From Verrucomicrobiota bacterium (GTDB taxonomy: Bacteria > Verrucomicrobiota > Verrucomicrobiia > CAIQCK01), in NCBI GenBank assembly GCA_026397915.1, contig JAPLTX010000047.1, forward strand, positions 124,001-188,000: a stretch of DNA of 64,000 nucleotides. The letters run 5' to 3'. The translations under genes were made by a program, and so were the position numbers. The notes below the pieces were generated by a model that searched no databases, was not told the DNA's origin, and saw only the letters and a list, made by a program, of their open reading frames with translations. Below are positions 63,927 to 64,000 of this stretch, piece by piece; within the stretch, counting starts at the first letter, position 1, and the number at the start of each line of letters is the position of its first letter.

Positions 63927-64000
63927 TGATGAGACGGCGCTTGGCGATACTTGTGGCGATGGCGGCGTTCGTGGGTCATGCTCAGACCAACGCGCCTGTC
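63926..64000 (+). CDS. Start of an exported protein, cut by the window end
   Basis: ATG at 63926 (or 63929) overlaps the kdsC stop and begins MMRRRLAILVAMAAFVGHAQTNAPV, a classic signal peptide. In LPS operons the gene after kdsC is often lptC or lptA, part of LPS export. That identity is guessed from position; only 25 residues are visible. Confidence 0.6.
   Translation, partial: MMRRRLAILVAMAAFVGHAQTNAPV

Overview
The window is GC-rich, very compact DNA from a Gram-negative, LPS-making bacterium. Heptose/KDO genes, several Tat-type secreted Gfo/Idh/MocA oxidoreductases, oligogalacturonate-lyase-like and GH27/GH116 enzymes, and many 4-nt start/stop overlaps suggest a Verrucomicrobiota-like (PVC) polysaccharide degrader. 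That placement is inference; no rRNA or other phylogenetic marker was analysed.

Region 1 (1-14572, minus strand) is an anaerobic-type cobalamin operon headed by a cobalamin riboswitch. In transcription order it carries a cobD-cobQ fusion, cbiB, cobO, cbiA, cbiC, the cobalt transporter cbiM / PDGLE subunit / cbiQ / cbiO, then cbiD, cbiE, cbiL, cbiF, cbiG, cbiH and cbiJ, the last cut by the window edge. No cbiT is seen. cbiG lacks its usual middle domain, and cbiH has no canonical start codon.

Region 2 (14715-28291) holds an orphan response regulator and a set of mostly secreted carbohydrate enzymes: a GH27 alpha-galactosidase split by a frameshift at a nine-G run, a Tat-secreted oxidoreductase, a TIM-barrel glycosidase-like protein carrying a palindromic insert, an M23-like protein next to the C-terminal remnant of a lost paralogue, a GH116-like enzyme and two more glycosidase-like proteins.

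Region 3 (28388-49615) is a run of fifteen minus-strand genes, many overlapping, with a divergent AraC-type regulator at its head. It combines three Gfo/Idh oxidoreductases with two xylose-isomerase-like TIM barrels and a PL22-like propeller. These are followed by a Na+/solute symporter, a class III aminotransferase, alanine dehydrogenase, another oxidoreductase, an FGGY kinase, a fucose-isomerase-like protein, an amidohydrolase, a UroD/corrinoid-methyltransferase-family protein and a large secreted six-hairpin protein. I read it as one catabolic locus for an unusual, possibly amino-substituted or oxidised sugar; the substrate is unknown.

Region 4 (49719-57491) is accessory: a PHP phosphatase, a 43-residue membrane protein ending in five histidines, stand-alone REC proteins, two unknown genes, a membrane KAP P-loop NTPase with less GC-rich DNA, two unknown genes with an identical 18-nt start region, REP-like hairpins and an exactly phased 13-unit array of degenerate 21-bp repeats.

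Region 5 (57682-64000, plus strand) is a translationally coupled LPS inner-core operon: an unknown Rossmann-like protein, heptose-7-phosphate kinase, gmhB, kdsB, pyrG, kdsA, kdsC and the start of an exported protein. No tRNA, rRNA, CRISPR array, transposase or integrase was recognised.
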